From Klebsormidium nitens (Eukaryota; Streptophyta; Klebsormidiophyceae; Klebsormidiales; Klebsormidiaceae): a stretch of 64,000 nt of DNA. Both the position numbers and the translations under genes were made by a program. This document shows, in pieces, positions 61,489 to 64,000 of this stretch. Under the pieces are notes generated by a model. That model saw only the letters and a program-made list of their open reading frames with translations, did not search any database and was not told the origin of the DNA. The DNA is taken from NCBI GenBank assembly GCA_000708835.1, contig DF236991.1, positions 124,001-188,000 on the forward strand. The letters run 5' to 3'. The number at the start of each line of letters is the position of its first letter. The first letter of the stretch is position 1.

Positions 61489-63717
61489 TCAAGGAACTTT
61501 CTGTAAAGTCAGTGATCCAAAACAAATTTAGGAAGGAGCGCGCACCTCCAAAAGGGCTTCAATGGTCGGCTGGTCGCCGAAAGTCACTTCCCGGAATTGG
61601 TAGAGGACACCGTTGTCGCCAGGGCCTATTATGTACACGCCGCCCTTAACCCTGCAATAACCCCTAGTGATTAGGATAGTCACGGGCGAATCTGTGACTG
61701 TTCGCCCAGTTTTAACTGCTGGGCTTTAACTGCTCGGCGGGTTGAAGAGGACTTGACCCCACTGCTTCCCGCCCTTGACCCTGCAACAACCCCTGGTGAT
61801 CTGAATGAGTTTTGCCAAACGTGCGAGCGTTCGCCGAGACTCTGACGGCTGGGCAGGTGAAAGGGATTTGACCCCAAACTTAACCCCTGCAATAAACCCG
61901 GTTAATTAGGATGCGTTCTGCAAATTTGCGACTGTTGCCCAGCTTTGATGGTTGAGTGGAACATTCAAAGTTGACCCGCAACGCTCGCCCAAACCTTCTA
62001 GGCAGACGCCGCCCTTGACCCTGCAGTAAGGTTGATAGGTTGAATGAACGCGTCACTTTCGTTGCCTTTCATCACGCAGTTGACGGTTGGGTGGGTTAAG
62101 CAGAATCTTTTCTCTTTGCGCTCGCCTGCTTTTTCACGTACACGCAGCCCTTGTCCCTGTGGTGCTGGGTCAGCGAAAAGAAAATCCAGGCAAACCGCAG
62201 AAGCACGTAACTGCGTCGGAGGGACGGCATAACATCGCCCCCCATCGTCTGATATGGACACTCCAGATTCGTCATTGATTGGCGTTTTCCTGACCCTAGC
62301 TGGAACACCCCTGACCCTCTATCCTGACGTGGTCAAAAGGCTCGAGGGCTGAGTGTTGCAGATCGCACTTGGCACCTCAAGCCTCGCCTCCTCTGATGCA
62401 ACTTTCTCGGTGCAGATATTGCGCCTGTCTGGATCGCCTTTCTAACCCTGCACAAACCGCACCGGCAGACTAGAAGACATTCCTGTATCTGCCAGTTGAC
62501 CAGTGGCCTCGAGTGTTTACAAACAGATTTGGACGTCCTAAGACTCTCTAATCGACCTGATGATACCACAATTCTAATGCTGATACACGATGCTTCAACG
62601 AGCTTTTTGGTTGAGCTTGAGCGTGTGACATAAGAAGTATCTCCGACCGAGTCTCCCGCAGTGGCGTCAAACAAAGAGTATGAATGCTCGTCGATGTCAG
62701 CGTGACTGGATCTGAAATGAACGGCTCAGCATAATTGAGAGCGCCGCGAAATTTCGACTCACAGGCCATTCCCCACCAGGTTGCCTGGAACGCGGTTTCT
62801 CGTCATGGCCGTGAACTGGTGCGACAAAACCTGGGGAAGGCAAACCGGTGACGTCAGAGGTCCAGGCGGAGATGACGTCACGGGCGTCAACTACAAGTCG
62901 GCAAGTGAATCATGGGTTCGGCCTTTCCAGCGACAACATCGAAACCAAGTGACTATAGCCGTAAGGGCTCGTGACAAAGAAGTGACATCAGCGGGATCTG
63001 CCCATGATGACGTCAACCGATTGGGAAGCCTGCATAGCGGCGACGTCGCGAATGCTAAGGAAGAGGTGGCGACGAAAAATGCCCAATGAAAGCGCCACTT
63101 GGAAAGTGGCGGCAGGTTTGACGGCTTTCGAAAGAAGCGATGACAACAAGGAAAGTGTTCAGAAGAGATTCTGCATGCTCAGTGGCATTTCTTGCTAGTA
63201 CCCGCGGGTAGTAAGAAGAACTGTCTGGGAATAAGAATGGACGGAGCTGGTCTCCGTCAAAGCCCGGGCGGATAGGGATGTCATTGCGGCCGGCTGAAGT
63301 GTCCATGACGTGACATGCGGACAGAATCAGAAGTCTAAACAAGACTGAACGTCCAACAGCGGTCAGACAAACAAAAATCCGAGAAAAAACAACCCCTGGA
63401 TTTTCCAGTGCAAAGGAGGTTTCGAGAATTGAGCCACGTCTTCCAAAGGCTTTGCAATCGGACGTACACGAATGCTTGTGGATGCCGCGACCGACTTATG
63501 GTCTGGCGAGCCTGCTAAAGCGTCGCATGCAGATAATTGGACGAAACATGATCAAAATTGCAGATCTAAATTGCTGAATAAGGCATTTGAAATAATGGTG
63601 TTGAGGTTCCGCCGTTTCGACCATAAAGACTTACCCGGGGGTTGGCGACCAAGCCAACGAGGCCGCCCTTTGCGAGTCGCCCTCCCCACAACGCTTTGAA
63701 GAAGGACTTTCGCCCAT
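61489..63717 (-). CDS. Peroxiredoxin-like 2 (PRXL2/FAM213-type) protein, 3' part; gene continues beyond the window
   Basis: Exons seen: 63717-63635, 62815-62763, 61651-61546, 61500-61489 (stop TGA), phases 1, 0, 2, 0. Joined product contains FFKALWGG, LVANPR, GNLVGNGL, then GGVYIIGPGDNGVLYQ and FGDQPTIEALLE. The order matches the C-terminal half of AhpC/TSA-like PRXL2 proteins (G-N-L-x-G-x-G, GGV-x-x-x-G, H/F-x-E...FGD). The family is thioredoxin-fold with antioxidant or reductase roles. The redox-active cysteine motif belongs to the N-terminal exons, which lie to the right of 64000. The 53-nt exon and the 12-nt last exon (KVP-stop) rest on phase and splice sites. Five decayed heads of exon 61651-61546 lie upstream of it. 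Confidence 0.8.
61700..62310 (-). repeat. Decayed exon-head array in the PRXL2-like gene
   Basis: The sequence around the acceptor of exon 61651 (on + strand: CGCCCTTAACCCTGCAATAA) recurs with head starts near 61780, 61886, 62020, 62157 and about 62296, spaced 106-139 bp. Each shows GCCCTTGACCCTGCA or a variant, so the duplicated unit is intron end plus the first 15-20 nt of exon; the rest of the exon is missing from every copy. Confidence 0.85.
62849..63015. promoter_or_regulatory. Cluster of three TGACGTCA palindromes
   Basis: TGACGTCA occurs at 62849-62856, 62873-62880 and 63008-63015, within an intron of the PRXL2-like gene. Two more are at 59277-59284 and 60181-60188. The octamer is the known binding palindrome of TGACG-type bZIP factors; regulation here is inference. 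Confidence 0.4.
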
Positions 63718-64000
63718 CTGTGGAGGCACGACGGGGGGAATTACCCCTCACAATAGCGTGCTGGTGCCGTGAAACAATTTATAATCTACTATGAGCAGGA
63801 GAGAGCGGCTTTCTGAGAAAGAGTCGTTCTTTCAGTCTGAATCCTAGGCGCTTTGACACGACTTCAACGATGGAATCAGTGATCTGTTGCTCGGAGACCT
63901 CTACAGTACTGCATAGTGCTCAAAATCGTTTGGAGGTCGAGCTCCTATGAGAGTATCGAGAAACTAAACGCGCAGATTGAACCAGCTTTTGCGAGGGTCT

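Overview
The window looks like nuclear DNA of a green-lineage eukaryote, most likely a streptophyte (charophyte alga or early land plant). The reasons are split genes with GT-AG introns, a RING-CH protein with the plant-type DUF3675 membrane tail, a plant-type DnaJ72-like J-protein, and a peroxiredoxin-like 2 protein. I cannot name the species. Nothing bacterial, organellar or viral was recognised. All gene models were assembled by eye from conserved motifs, splice sites and codon phase.

Layout: (1) About 1-30 kb holds no protein gene I can support. It carries a loose array, all on the + strand, of 55-80 nt units with one architecture: closing stem (usually TGGC/GCCA), a box-C-like motif, an internal hairpin (usually TGGG...CCCA), a box-D-like CTGA, and the closing stem again. 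This resembles box C/D snoRNA. The region also holds kilobase-scale diverged duplications. (2) 40.08-30.23 kb, minus: a 10-exon gene for a secreted modular protein of about 558 residues, with a signal peptide, an EGF-like exon and five copies of a six-cysteine module I do not recognise. (3) 46.47-42.55 kb, minus: a complete six-exon DnaJ protein with a C-terminal membrane anchor. (4) 47.50-51.45 kb, plus: a complete six-exon RING-CH (MARCH-like) E3 ligase, divergent from the DnaJ gene. (5) 53.30-52.73 kb, minus: the last three exons of an unrecognised single-pass membrane protein. (6) 54.56-59.17 kb, plus: a five-exon secreted or membrane-anchored SMP-30/gluconolactonase-like beta-propeller. 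(7) 63.72-61.49 kb, minus: the 3' part of a peroxiredoxin-like 2 (FAM213/PRXL2-type) gene that runs off the right edge.

The most striking structural feature is shared by four of these unrelated genes (cysteine-module gene, RING-CH, SMP-30-like, PRXL2-like). The intron just upstream of one or more exons contains one to six decayed tandem copies of that exon's head, each with its 3' splice site, at 85-205 bp spacing. Only the last copy, the most 3' in transcription, is intact. This gives seven independent arrays in 34 kb. With the snoRNA-like array, it is the best candidate here for something undescribed. The proteins belong to separate processes (proteostasis, ubiquitylation, redox, extracellular matrix) and I see no shared pathway.
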